64,000 nucleotides of DNA, from positions 1,155,137 to 1,219,136 of the forward strand of contig NZ_JAMTCI010000001.1 of the NCBI RefSeq assembly GCF_024171765.1, given 5' to 3'. The first letter of the stretch is position 1. Every line of letters starts with the position of its first letter. The position numbers were made by a program, and so were the translations under genes. Below the pieces are notes generated by a model. It had not been told where the DNA came from. It saw only the letters and a list, made by a program, of their open reading frames with translations, and did no database searches. Shown here one piece after another: positions 1 to 10,400 of the stretch. The stretch comes from Williamsia deligens (lineage in GTDB: Bacteria > Actinomycetota > Actinomycetes > Mycobacteriales > Mycobacteriaceae).

Positions 1-1
1 G

Positions 2-1555
2 GCGGCCGCGGCGTTCCTGCTCCCGGCGTCGCTCCTGCTCGCCGCGGGTCTCGGTCGCTCGGCCCTGCTCGCCGCGCTGGGCGGGTTCGCGGTCCTCTAC
101 GGCGAGAACCGTCCGTTCCGGATCCGCTGGCGCGTCATCCTCACGGCCGGTCTCGCACTCGTCGCCTCGGCGGCGGTGATGGGCGGTCTGTCCGACCTCG
201 CGGGCGCGACACCCTCGACGGGCGCGTCACTCGGCCTCGTCGCCGCGGCCGTCGTGATGGCGGCGGTCGTCGTCTACGTCGGCAACGCCCTGCGGATCGG
301 CCCGCCGGGTCCCTTCTTCCTCGTCCTCACCGGCGGGGTCGCGCTGAGCGTCGTCCGCCACGGCGTCCACCCGGGGGTGGTCGTCGGGTGCACCGCCGCC
401 GGTGTCGTCGGGTCGCTGATCGCCGGGATGTCCCCCGCGCTCGTCCGACGACGGTCGCCGGAGACCGTCGCGGTCGCCGCCGCCACCTCGGCGGTCGAGG
501 CATACCTCGACGCGGGTGCATCCCGGTCATCGCACCTCCGTCAGGGCGCGGCGGGCGCGCTCCTGCACGCGTGGAGCGTCCTGCACGACGCCGCGCAGGT
601 CGACGGCCCGTTGGCACGGCGCCTGTGGGAGGCCCACCACCGCGTCCACACCGGGGAGCACCCCGACGACCCTGATCCCACGGCGATGGCACCGCTGCCG
701 CGGCCGTCGATCGGGCAACGGCTCCGGTCCGCAGCGCATCCCGACAGCCCCGCAGCGGTCGCGACCCTGCGCGTGACCGTGGCCGCGACGGTCGCCGGTG
801 TCCTGTCGGTGGTCGTCGGCCTCGACCGCCCCGACTGGGCCATCGTCGCCGTCGTCCTGGTCCTGCAGCTCGGCCCCGACCGTGTCCGGGGCGGTCTGCG
901 CGGCGCGCACCGGCTCGTCGGCACGGTCGCCGGTGTCGGACTGTTCGCGCTGATCCACCACCTCGAACCGTCCACCGCGGCTCTCGTCGTGCTGCTGACG
1001 GTCCTGACGTTCGTCATCGAGCTGACCGTGGTCAGCAACTACGGCCTCGCCGTCCTCGCCATCACCCCGCTGGCGTTGTCGATGTCCGCCGTGGGTCCGG
1101 CGATCGCCGCGCCGGCGGTGTCCCGCATCGCCGAGACCGTGATCGGGGTGGTCGTCGGTGTCGGGGCCCTGTGGGTGGTCGCGCCGCACGCACACCGGCG
1201 GACGACCCGGTTCACCCGCGCCGCCACGATCACCGCGCTGCACCGCCTGCTCGCCGACGTCGTCGTCGACCCGCCCGATTCGCGACGGGCGATGACCCGG
1301 CGCCGCGACGTGCAGTGGGCGCTGATGGAGGCCGAGCTCGCGGCCGGGTCGGCTGCGGTCGACGAACCCGCCTTCGCCCACCACGACTGGCCACTCCACC
1401 TGAGACTGCGGGCGGTCGCCCACGAGGTGCTGAGCCTGTGTTGGCGGCACGGGGCGACGCCGCTCGGCGACGGCGACGAGACACGCGCGCTGGACCGCGC
1501 GGTGCGATCCCTGGCCGACGACGCGGTGTTGTCCCCGCCTGCGAGGCGGGGGTAG
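2..1555 (+). CDS. FUSC-type membrane protein, 5' end missing
   Basis: The reading frame is open from the first bases of the window, so the N-terminus lies outside it. The visible part starts with hydrophobic helices, followed by a soluble stretch and a second block of membrane helices (roughly 1030-1190) that resembles the FUSC/aromatic acid exporter fold: two membrane halves separated by a cytoplasmic region. A charged C-terminal tail follows. Family members are thought to export aromatic acids or to act in envelope stress, but nothing here identifies a substrate. An in-frame ATG at 176 exists, but coding clearly continues upstream of it. The stop codon lies inside a GC-rich hairpin just before the leuA leader. 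Confidence 0.75.
   Translation, partial: AAAAFLLPASLLLAAGLGRSALLAALGGFAVLYGENRPFRIRWRVILTAGLALVASAAVMGGLSDLAGATPSTGASLGLVAAAVVMAAVVVYVGNALRIGPPGPFFLVLTGGVALSVVRHGVHPGVVVGCTAAGVVGSLIAGMSPALVRRRSPETVAVAAATSAVEAYLDAGASRSSHLRQGAAGALLHAWSVLHDAAQVDGPLARRLWEAHHRVHTGEHPDDPDPTAMAPLPRPSIGQRLRSAAHPDSPAAVATLRVTVAATVAGVLSVVVGLDRPDWAIVAVVLVLQLGPDRVRGGLRGAHRLVGTVAGVGLFALIHHLEPSTAALVVLLTVLTFVIELTVVSNYGLAVLAITPLALSMSAVGPAIAAPAVSRIAETVIGVVVGVGALWVVAPHAHRRTTRFTRAATITALHRLLADVVVDPPDSRRAMTRRRDVQWALMEAELAAGSAAVDEPAFAHHDWPLHLRLRAVAHEVLSLCWRHGATPLGDGDETRALDRAVRSLADDAVLSPPARRG
1533..1551 (+). terminator. GC hairpin at the stop codon of the FUSC gene
   Basis: An 8-bp perfect stem (CCCCGCCT / AGGCGGGG) with a 3-nt loop overlaps the last codons and stop of the upstream gene and sits just before the leuA leader peptide. 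There is no T-tract, so termination is inferred from position and stem strength only. Confidence 0.35.
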
Positions 1556-1566
1556 GGTCTCCGATC

Positions 1567-1590
1567 GTGCGGCGCAACCTCCTTCTCGGC

Positions 1591-1608
<18 letters not shown>
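1567..1608 (+). CDS. leuL: leuA leader peptide with Leu-Leu-Leu run
   Basis: A 13-codon frame starting with GTG reads MRRNLLLGCRGGV and ends at TGA. Three consecutive leucine codons (CTC CTT CTC) lie about 110 nt before leuA. This is the arrangement expected for ribosome-mediated attenuation, where slow decoding of leucine codons under leucine shortage changes folding of the downstream RNA. Leucine leader peptides ahead of leuA are known in Actinobacteria. Translation of this particular peptide is inferred. Confidence 0.7.
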
Positions 1609-3539
<1,931 letters not shown>

Positions 3540-3548
3540 TCGTGCGGG

Positions 3549-5198
3549 TCACCCGGCCGGCAGCGGCCGGGTGGCCCCGATCTGCTGGGTCGCCCGTTCG
3601 CGCAGCTCGATCTTGCGGACCTTGCCGGTGACGGTCATCGGGAACTCGTCGAGGACCTGGACGTACCGCGGGATCTTGTAGCGAGCCAGGCCATCCCGGC
3701 AGAACTCCCGCAGCGATTCGGGCGTGACCTCGGGCGCCCCGGGTCGCAGCCGCAGGCACGCGACGAGTTCCTCGCCGTACTTCTCGTCGGGGATGCCGAC
3801 CACCTGCGCATCGACGATGTCGGGGTGGCGGTAGAGGAACTCCTCGATCTCCCGGGGGTAGATGTTCTCGCCGCCGCGGATGACCATGTCCTTGATGCGT
3901 CCGGTGACCGCGACGTAGCCGTCGTCGTCCATGACGCCGATGTCGCCGGTGTGCATCCAGCCGTCGCCGTCGATCGCCTGTGCGGTCATCTCCGGGTTGT
4001 CCCAGTAGCCGAGCATCACCGAATATCCACGCGTGCAGAGCTCCCCGGGCTCACCACGCGGGACGCGTTCCCCGGTCGCGGGGTCGACGATCGCGACCTC
4101 GAGGTGTGGTCCGACCCGGCCGACCGTCGACACCCGCTTCTCCACCGGGTCGTCGACGCGGGTCTGCAAGGAGACCGGCGAGGTCTCGGTCATCCCGTAG
4201 GCGATGGACACCTCCGCCATCCCCATCCGGTCGATCACCTGCTTCATGATCTCCATGGGACACGGCGAGCCGGCCATGATCCCGGTCCGCAGGGAGCTGA
4301 GGTCGATGTCGGCGAACCGCGGGTGGTCGAGCTCGGCGATGAACATCGTCGGCACCCCGTACAGCGACGTACACCGTTCGGCGGCAACGGCATCGAGGGT
4401 CGCGCCCGGGTCGAATGCCGGCGCGGGTATCACCATCGTCGACCCGTGGGTGACGCAGGCGAGGTTGCCCATCACCATGCCGAAGCAGTGGTAGAAGGGC
4501 ACAGGGATGCAGACGCGGTCGATCTCGGTGTACCCGCACAGCTCGCCGACGAAGTATCCGTTGTTGAGGATGTTGCGGTGGCTGAGCGTGGCTCCCTTCG
4601 GCGAACCCGTCGTCCCCGAGGTGTACTGGATGTTGATGGGGTCGCCGACCGCGGTGGTCTCACGTGCCCGCTCCACCGCGGCGGCATCGACAGCGCGGCC
4701 CGCGTCGAGGAACTCCGACCAGCTGTCGGTGCCGATCAGCACCACCCGCTCGAGGGTCGGCACCTCCGGCCCGACGTCGGCGAGCATCGCCGCGTAGTCC
4801 GACGACCCGGCGGTCGGTGTCGCGACCACGACCCGGGACGTCGACTGCTGCAGGACATAGCGCAGCTCGTGCGTGCGGTAGGCGGGGTTGACCGTCACGA
4901 GGATCGCGCCGATCGTCGCGGTGGCGAACTGCACGAGCACCCACTCGGCGCAGTTCGGCGCCCAGATCGCGACACGGTCGCCCTTCTGCACACCGGCGGC
5001 CAGCAGTGCGGCGGCCACCTCGTCGACTGCGGTCCTCAGTTCTGCCCACGTCCACCGGCGGCCGGTCGCGACCTCGACGAGTGCGTCGCGGTCCCCGTGT
5101 CGTTCTGCAGTCGCCACGAGTACCGCACCGATCGGGTCCTCGAGCAACGGCGGTTCGGTGGGGCCCGCAGCGTGGCTGGTCGTCGCGTCGGCCTGCAT
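3549..5198 (-). CDS. AMP-binding acyl-CoA synthetase (FadD-like)
   Basis: This is an ANL-superfamily ligase of 549 residues, probably activating a fatty or other carboxylic acid to its CoA thioester through an acyl-AMP intermediate. The AMP-binding P-loop YTSGTTGSPKG lies near residues 191-201, an AYGMTETSP motif near 331, the hinge-region TGD (WMHTGDIG) further on, and the C-terminal catalytic lysine in TVTGKVRK near 525. The start chosen is the ATG preceded by GAGAGGTG; an in-frame extension upstream is possible but runs into the divergent gene. It is divergent from a Baeyer-Villiger-type monooxygenase, suggesting a shared catabolic role, although the substrate cannot be read from sequence. 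Confidence 0.9.
   Translation of the reverse strand: MQADATTSHAAGPTEPPLLEDPIGAVLVATAERHGDRDALVEVATGRRWTWAELRTAVDEVAAALLAAGVQKGDRVAIWAPNCAEWVLVQFATATIGAILVTVNPAYRTHELRYVLQQSTSRVVVATPTAGSSDYAAMLADVGPEVPTLERVVLIGTDSWSEFLDAGRAVDAAAVERARETTAVGDPINIQYTSGTTGSPKGATLSHRNILNNGYFVGELCGYTEIDRVCIPVPFYHCFGMVMGNLACVTHGSTMVIPAPAFDPGATLDAVAAERCTSLYGVPTMFIAELDHPRFADIDLSSLRTGIMAGSPCPMEIMKQVIDRMGMAEVSIAYGMTETSPVSLQTRVDDPVEKRVSTVGRVGPHLEVAIVDPATGERVPRGEPGELCTRGYSVMLGYWDNPEMTAQAIDGDGWMHTGDIGVMDDDGYVAVTGRIKDMVIRGGENIYPREIEEFLYRHPDIVDAQVVGIPDEKYGEELVACLRLRPGAPEVTPESLREFCRDGLARYKIPRYVQVLDEFPMTVTGKVRKIELRERATQQIGATRPLPAG
3550..3573. terminator. bidirectional hairpin between leuA and the acyl-CoA ligase gene
   Basis: CACCCGGCCG (3550-3559) and CGGCCGGGTG (3564-3573) form a perfect 10-bp stem with a GCAG loop. 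It covers the stop codon of the minus-strand ligase gene and lies 10 bp after leuA, so it can serve both convergent transcripts. No T-tract is present. Confidence 0.5.
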
Positions 5199-5337
5199 CG
5201 CAGTCACCTCTCGTCGCGTTCCGTTAAGCGTCGCTAACCGAAAATGGTAGGCGTTCCCTTGACGGCGTCTGACCGGTTCGCGCAGACTGCTCCGGTACCT
5301 GTGACGCAGAGTTATACATAGAAGGGCGGTGTCGACG

Positions 5338-6837
5338 ATGACACCAGAGTTCGACGCGGTGATCGTCGGCGCCGGTTTCGGCGGCATGGGCGCGGCCATC
5401 GCACTGCAGGAGCTGGGCTACCGGAACCTGACGATCCTCGACCGCGAGGACGACCTCGGCGGCACCTGGCACGTCAACCACTACCCCGGCCTGGCCGTCG
5501 ACATCGCCTCGGTGACGTACTCCTACTCGTTCGCACCCAACCCGAACTGGACCCGGCTGTTCGCCCCCGGCGCGGAGCTGAAGCGCTACGCCGAGCACAT
5601 CGCCGATTCCTACGACCTCCGTCGCGCCATGCGGTTCGGCATCCTGGTCGAGCGCGCCGAATGGGATGACGACGCGCAGTTCTGGCGGGTCGTCACCGCG
5701 ACAGGCGAGTCCATCACGGGCCGATTCCTCGTCACCGCGACCGGATTCCTGTCGCAGCCGCACACACCGGACTTCGCCGGCATCGACACCTTCGCCGGGA
5801 CGATCCTGCACACCACCCGATGGGACGACGATCACGACGTCGCCGGTGAACGCGTCGCCGTCATCGGCACCGGGGCCACTGCGGTGCAGCTGATCCCGGA
5901 ACTGGCCGAGCGGGCGCGGCACCTGACCGTGTTCCAGCGGACGCCGATCTGGGTGGTGCCCAAGATCGACTTCCCGATCCCGGCGCCGGTGCGACGCCTG
6001 TTCGCGCGGATCCCCACCACGCAGAAGGCCGCACGGTCGGTGAACAACGCGCTGCTCGAGGCGCTGATGATCGTCGGTGTGCTGCACTTCCGGCAGGCCA
6101 AGCCGATGAACTCCGCGGCCGCGCTGCTGGCCAAGGCCCATCTGCGGCTGTCCGTCCGCGACCGCGCCACGCGACGTGCCCTCACCCCGCACTACAGCTT
6201 CGGATGCAAGCGACCGACGTTCTCCAACAAGTACTTTCGAACGTTCAACCGCAAGGACACCGACCTGCAGACGTCGCCCATCGAGCGCTTCGACGCCGAC
6301 GGGATCGTCACCGCCGACGGCACCCACACCCCCGTCGACACCCTCGTCCTCGCGACCGGCTTCAACCTGTGGGACGTGAACTTCCCCGCCCTGACCATCG
6401 TCGGCCGCGAGGGCCGCGACCTCGGGCAGTGGTGGCGTGACAACCGTTTCCAAGCCTACGAGGGCATCACCGTGTCGCGGTTCCCGAACCTGTTGAGCCT
6501 CAACAGCCCCTATTCGTACAGCGGGCTGTCGTACTTCACGACGATCGAGTCGCAGATGGGCCACATGCGTCGCCTCCTGGGCGAACTGCACCGACGCGGG
6601 GCTGCGTCCTTCGAGGTCACCGACGAGGCGAACGACGCCTTCCTCGCCTACGTCACCCGCCGACTCGACGACTCGGTGTTCTACCGCGGACAATGCTCGA
6701 CGGCCCGCAGCTACTACTTCAACCAGCACGGTGAGGCAGCACTCCTGCGACCGACGTCCACCAGTTCGTCGTTCCGCGCGGCCTCCAGCTTTCCCCTCAA
6801 CGACTACGAGTTCGGTGAGAGCACCCACGCGGGCTGA
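5338..6837 (+). CDS. Baeyer-Villiger-type flavin monooxygenase
   Basis: A roughly 499-residue FAD/NADPH enzyme that would insert oxygen next to a ketone, or oxygenate a heteroatom. The N-terminal FAD Rossmann motif GAGFGG is at residues 11-16. The Baeyer-Villiger fingerprint FxGxxxHxxxW is present as FAGTILHTTRW at about 152-162, followed by the second nucleotide-binding motif VIGTGATAVQ. A GTG at 5329 is an alternative start, but GAAGGG lies only 2 nt before it; the ATG at 5338 gives normal spacing. It lies head-to-head with an acyl-CoA ligase across a 139-bp intergenic region, which suggests joint use of a cyclic or long-chain ketone substrate. That pathway is inference. Confidence 0.9.
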   Translation: MTPEFDAVIVGAGFGGMGAAIALQELGYRNLTILDREDDLGGTWHVNHYPGLAVDIASVTYSYSFAPNPNWTRLFAPGAELKRYAEHIADSYDLRRAMRFGILVERAEWDDDAQFWRVVTATGESITGRFLVTATGFLSQPHTPDFAGIDTFAGTILHTTRWDDDHDVAGERVAVIGTGATAVQLIPELAERARHLTVFQRTPIWVVPKIDFPIPAPVRRLFARIPTTQKAARSVNNALLEALMIVGVLHFRQAKPMNSAAALLAKAHLRLSVRDRATRRALTPHYSFGCKRPTFSNKYFRTFNRKDTDLQTSPIERFDADGIVTADGTHTPVDTLVLATGFNLWDVNFPALTIVGREGRDLGQWWRDNRFQAYEGITVSRFPNLLSLNSPYSYSGLSYFTTIESQMGHMRRLLGELHRRGAASFEVTDEANDAFLAYVTRRLDDSVFYRGQCSTARSYYFNQHGEAALLRPTSTSSSFRAASSFPLNDYEFGESTHAG

Positions 6838-6884
6838 GTGACATCACTCATGCCGGCGACGCGCGGATGCGGTTGCCTCATGGC

Positions 6885-7226
6885 ATGGACGACATGAGCA
6901 ACCGCCCCGCCCCCGACGAGCACGAGCACGACAATCGCCACGGGATCGCACGGGGCTGCGCGGCGGTCGCCGTCATGCTCTGCGCGGCGGCCTGGCTGCT
7001 GTTCCTCTGGACAGCGTTGCGGGAGCTGAGCGGCGTCGCCGACCAGTCCTTCCGCGGGTCCTACGTGGTCGCCGGGATCATGGGAGCCCTCGCCATGATC
7101 GCCACAGCCGTCGCGGGCCGGCTCGGCACCCATGGCGGTGCGAACGTGGGCTGGGTCGACCTTCGTGCTGGTCCTGTGCCGACCTGGTGGGGCATGCACA
7201 TCGCTCTCGTCATGGCGACCTCGTGA
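6885..7226 (+). CDS. small two-helix membrane protein, unknown
   Basis: About 113 residues with an acidic/histidine-rich start (DEHEHDNRHG), then two hydrophobic segments (roughly residues 24-44 and 59-78) and a short tail. I do not recognise a family. ATG codons at 6885 and 6894 are both possible starts and neither has a clear ribosome site. It follows the monooxygenase by about 50 bp on the same strand and converges on a LysR gene, so it could be cotranscribed with the monooxygenase. Coding status rests on codon bias and the membrane pattern. Confidence 0.5.
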   Translation: MDDMSNRPAPDEHEHDNRHGIARGCAAVAVMLCAAAWLLFLWTALRELSGVADQSFRGSYVVAGIMGALAMIATAVAGRLGTHGGANVGWVDLRAGPVPTWWGMHIALVMATS

Positions 7227-7241
7227 CGGCGGGCGAGATCG

Positions 7242-8138
7242 TCACCCCAGTGCGGTCGCAGCACACAGGTCGGCGAGCGCTCCGACGACCGCGGTGGTGG
7301 CCCGCCGGTCGAGCGCACCCGGGCGGTGCAGGATCTCGTAGATCCGCGCGGCCCGTACACCGGACAGCTCGAGTTGGTGGATCCCTGGATGGCGCACCGC
7401 GTACCGCGGGATCAGCGCGACACCGTGCCCGTCGGCGACCATCGTCTCGATGACCGCGAAGTCGTTGATGCGGTGCACGACCCGCGGTTGCACACCGGTG
7501 ATCGTCGCCAACGACAGCAGGACGTCGTCGACGGGGAACCCGCCGCGCACGCTGATCCAGTCCTCGTCCGCGAGGTCGTCGAGCGTGACCGACTCCTGCC
7601 CGACGAGCCGATGCCCGGGCGGGACCACCAGGTCGACGGGTTCGCGCATCAGCACCGACGACCGCACCCGCGGCGACGTGATCGACGGGGCCCGCTCATC
7701 CCGGTGGGTCAGCACGAGGTCATGGTCCGCCAGCGCCTCCGGAGCCGACGGGTAGGGCACGTCGACGTCGGTGGCCACCACCTCGATCCCGGACGCCCGC
7801 ATCGCGGTCAGCAACCCGGGCAGCAACAGAGCCGCTGCCGATGGGAACATCGCGAGCCGCACGGTGCCGAGGGTGGACCTGCTGCGTGCCGCCATCTCCT
7901 CGGTCGCGCGATCGACGGCGGCCAGCACCTCGTCGGCCCGGAGCACGAGTGCCCGCCCGGCGTCGGTCAGTCGCAGGCCGCGGCCGTCCTGCTCGAGGAG
8001 ATCGATGCCGGCCTCCCGTGCCAACACCTTGAACTGCTGGGACACCGCCGACGGAGTGAGCCGCATCGCATCGGCGACAGCCCCGACACTGCCCCTGTCG
8101 GCGAACTCCCTGAGCAGCCGAAGCCGGTGCACGTCCAT
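7242..8138 (-). CDS. LysR-family transcriptional regulator
   Basis: A 298-residue protein with an N-terminal winged helix-turn-helix (LLREFADRGSVGAVADAM then LTPSAVSQQFK, residues 8-45), the LysR linker helix, and a C-terminal substrate-binding domain of the periplasmic-binding-protein type. It is divergent from an EamA-type transporter 65 bp away, the classic arrangement in which a LysR protein controls the adjacent exporter and its own gene. A perfect palindrome overlaps its start codon. The co-inducer cannot be predicted. Confidence 0.92.
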   Translation of the reverse strand: MDVHRLRLLREFADRGSVGAVADAMRLTPSAVSQQFKVLAREAGIDLLEQDGRGLRLTDAGRALVLRADEVLAAVDRATEEMAARSRSTLGTVRLAMFPSAAALLLPGLLTAMRASGIEVVATDVDVPYPSAPEALADHDLVLTHRDERAPSITSPRVRSSVLMREPVDLVVPPGHRLVGQESVTLDDLADEDWISVRGGFPVDDVLLSLATITGVQPRVVHRINDFAVIETMVADGHGVALIPRYAVRHPGIHQLELSGVRAARIYEILHRPGALDRRATTAVVGALADLCAATALG

Positions 8139-8153
8139 GTAGGAAAACTACAT
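8137..8153. promoter_or_regulatory. probable LysR operator palindrome
   Basis: ATGTAG-GAAAA-CTACAT is a perfect 6-bp inverted repeat with a 5-nt spacer, containing the T-N11-A pattern that LysR proteins bind. It covers the start codon of the LysR gene and lies about 50 bp upstream of the transporter start, which suits autorepression and control of the divergent promoter. A weaker GCACA...TGTGC repeat follows at 8162-8181. Confidence 0.55.
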
Positions 8154-8202
8154 CGTCAATGCACATCTATCCAATTGTGCTGCACCCTCGGCGCACCCCA
8201 CG

Positions 8203-9237
8203 ATGACGGACATGAGCACACGGGATCGCCTGATCGGCCTCACGGTCGTCGTGCTGTGGGGGCTGAACTTCCTCGCCATCCACGCCGGCCTCCAGCACTT
8301 CCCACCGTTCTTCTTCGCGGCACTGCGCTTCGCCGTCATGGCGGTGCCGGTCATCCTGTTCGTCCCCCGCCCCCAGGTGCCGCTGCGCTGGCTCCTGCTC
8401 TACGGCACCGGGTTCGGCGTCGTCCAGTTCGCGTTCCTGTTCCTGGCCATGGCGCACGGCATGCCGACGGGACTCGCGTCCCTCGTCCTGCAGTCGTCGG
8501 CGCCGTTCACGGTGGTCCTCGGCGTCCTGCTCCTCGGTGAACGGATGACCATGCGACAGGTGACCGGGATCGCGGTCGCCGTCGGCGGGATGGTGCTGAT
8601 CGCCGTCGACCGCATCGGTCATGGCGCAGGCGCCGGCCTGCTGCCGATGGTCCTGACGCTGATCGCCGGGCTGGGCTGGGCGTTCGGCAACCTGGGCAGT
8701 CGCCTCGCGAAGGCGCCGAACGCCCTGCACCTCACCCTGTGGATGTGCGTGATCCCACCGGTCCCGACGTATCTGGTCAGCCTCGCCATCGAGGGCCCGG
8801 GCGCCGGGTTCCACGCGTTCGCGACGATCGGTGACCACAGCGGTCTCGTCGCCCTCGCAGGCCTGGCGTACGTCGTCGTGCTCGGCACCGCCGCGGGTTC
8901 GGGCCTGTGGACGTACCTGATGGGGCGCTACCCCGCGAGCACGGTCGCACCGATGTCGCTGATGGTGCCCGTGGTGGGGATCACCGCGTGCTGGTTGGTG
9001 CTCGGCGAGACTCCCTCGGCACTGCAGCTCACCGGGGCGGCGGTGGTGATCGTCGGCTGTGTGGCGGGCCTCATGGCACCACGGGCGAGGCGCCCGCTTG
9101 TGACAGACTCGTCGCCATGTCCGACGCCCACGCTCGATCCCGGGCACGCCTTCCCCTCCGTACCCGCACAGCACTCGCAGCGGCTGCCGGAGCCCGATGG
9201 GCCTCCCAGAGAACCGGTCGCGGCAAGGGGTCGATGA
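8203..9237 (+). CDS. EamA-family (DMT) transporter
   Basis: About ten hydrophobic helices in two repeated EamA halves (approximately residues 8-140 and 148-290) identify a drug/metabolite transporter, probably an amino-acid or metabolite exporter. The start gives MTDMSTRD; a second ATG at 8212 is possible. Normal family length is close to 300 residues. Here the protein ends in an extra non-membrane tail of about 45 residues because the frame runs 121 nt into murT in another frame. It is divergent from the LysR gene that probably regulates it. Confidence 0.9.
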   Translation: MTDMSTRDRLIGLTVVVLWGLNFLAIHAGLQHFPPFFFAALRFAVMAVPVILFVPRPQVPLRWLLLYGTGFGVVQFAFLFLAMAHGMPTGLASLVLQSSAPFTVVLGVLLLGERMTMRQVTGIAVAVGGMVLIAVDRIGHGAGAGLLPMVLTLIAGLGWAFGNLGSRLAKAPNALHLTLWMCVIPPVPTYLVSLAIEGPGAGFHAFATIGDHSGLVALAGLAYVVVLGTAAGSGLWTYLMGRYPASTVAPMSLMVPVVGITACWLVLGETPSALQLTGAAVVIVGCVAGLMAPRARRPLVTDSSPCPTPTLDPGHAFPSVPAQHSQRLPEPDGPPREPVAARGR

Positions 9238-10400
9238 TCGGTGGCCTGATCGCGGCGAAGATCGACCCGTCGATCATGCAGCGGCTCGCCGCGGGCAAGC
9301 GGACAGCGGTCATCACCGGCACCAACGGCAAGTCGACGACGACGAAGATGACCGCCGCCGCGCTGGGCACCCTGGGTGAGGTCATCAGCCAGGCCGATGG
9401 CGCGAACATGGACGCCGGGATCATCGCGGCACTGACCCTCGGGCGCACCGCATCCTTCGCGGCCATCGAGGTCGACGAGCTGCATGTGCCCCACGTGAGC
9501 GACGCCGTCGACCCGGATGTCCTGGTGCTGCTCAACCTCTCCCGCGACCAGCTCGACCGCGTCGGAGAGATCACGATCATCGAACGACGGCTGCGGGAGG
9601 GCATCGCACGGCATCCGGACATGACGGTGATCGCGAACTGCGACGACGTCCTGGTCGCCTCCGCTGCCTACGACGCGGCGAACGTGGTGTGGGTGGCCGC
9701 GGGCGCCGGCTGGGCCAACGACTCCGTCAGCTGCCCGCGCTCGGGCGAGCCGATCGCCCGCGACGGCGACGACTGGTGGTCGACGGGCACCGACTTCCGG
9801 CGTCCGACGCCGACGTGGTGGTTCGACGACTCCTCGATCCATGGGCCCGACGGTTTCACCGCCCCACTGAACCTCGTGCTGCCGGGGAAGGCCAACCGCG
9901 GGAACGCAACCCAGGCCGTCGCTGCTGCTGTCGCGATGGGCGCAGAACCGGGGTCGGCCGTCGAGGCTGTCGGGACCGTGGGCGAGGTGGCCGGTCGCTA
10001 CGGCGTCCGCCAGGTCGGTGAGCACTCGGTACGCCTGCTGCTCGCGAAGAACCCCGCCGGGTGGCAGGAGGCGCTGTCGATGATCGATCCCGACGCCGCC
10101 GGACTCGTCATCGCCGTGAACGGCCAGGTCCCCGACGGTGAGGACCTCTCGTGGTTGTGGGACGTGCGGTTCGAGCACTTCGAGAACAACGCCGTCGTGG
10201 CATCCGGTGAGCGCGCAGCCGATCTCGGTGTCCGCCTGCTCTACGCGGGTGCGGAGCACACCACGGTCGACGACCCGCTCGCAGCGATCGCGTCGTGCCC
10301 ACCGGGACGTGTCGACGTCCTCGCGAACTACACGGCGTTCCGCGATCTGGGCGTCGCGATCGACCGCATCGAACGGAGCCGGGAGGCACGTCATGGGTGA
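9117..10400 (+). CDS. murT: lipid II isoglutaminyl synthase, MurT subunit
   Basis: MurT is the Mur-ligase-like, ATP-using half of the MurT/GatD complex that amidates the alpha-carboxyl of D-Glu in lipid II. The 427-residue protein has the P-loop ITGTNGKSTTT at residues 66-76, the Mur-ligase central domain and a C-terminal DUF1727 region. In the position where many MurT proteins carry a four-cysteine ribbon, only one cysteine remains (SCPRSG near 206, then STGT). The start at 9117 lies within the end of the EamA gene in a different frame. The 3' end overlaps gatD by 8 nt, as expected for an obligate complex. Confidence 0.93.
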   Translation: MSDAHARSRARLPLRTRTALAAAAGARWASQRTGRGKGSMIGGLIAAKIDPSIMQRLAAGKRTAVITGTNGKSTTTKMTAAALGTLGEVISQADGANMDAGIIAALTLGRTASFAAIEVDELHVPHVSDAVDPDVLVLLNLSRDQLDRVGEITIIERRLREGIARHPDMTVIANCDDVLVASAAYDAANVVWVAAGAGWANDSVSCPRSGEPIARDGDDWWSTGTDFRRPTPTWWFDDSSIHGPDGFTAPLNLVLPGKANRGNATQAVAAAVAMGAEPGSAVEAVGTVGEVAGRYGVRQVGEHSVRLLLAKNPAGWQEALSMIDPDAAGLVIAVNGQVPDGEDLSWLWDVRFEHFENNAVVASGERAADLGVRLLYAGAEHTTVDDPLAAIASCPPGRVDVLANYTAFRDLGVAIDRIERSREARHG

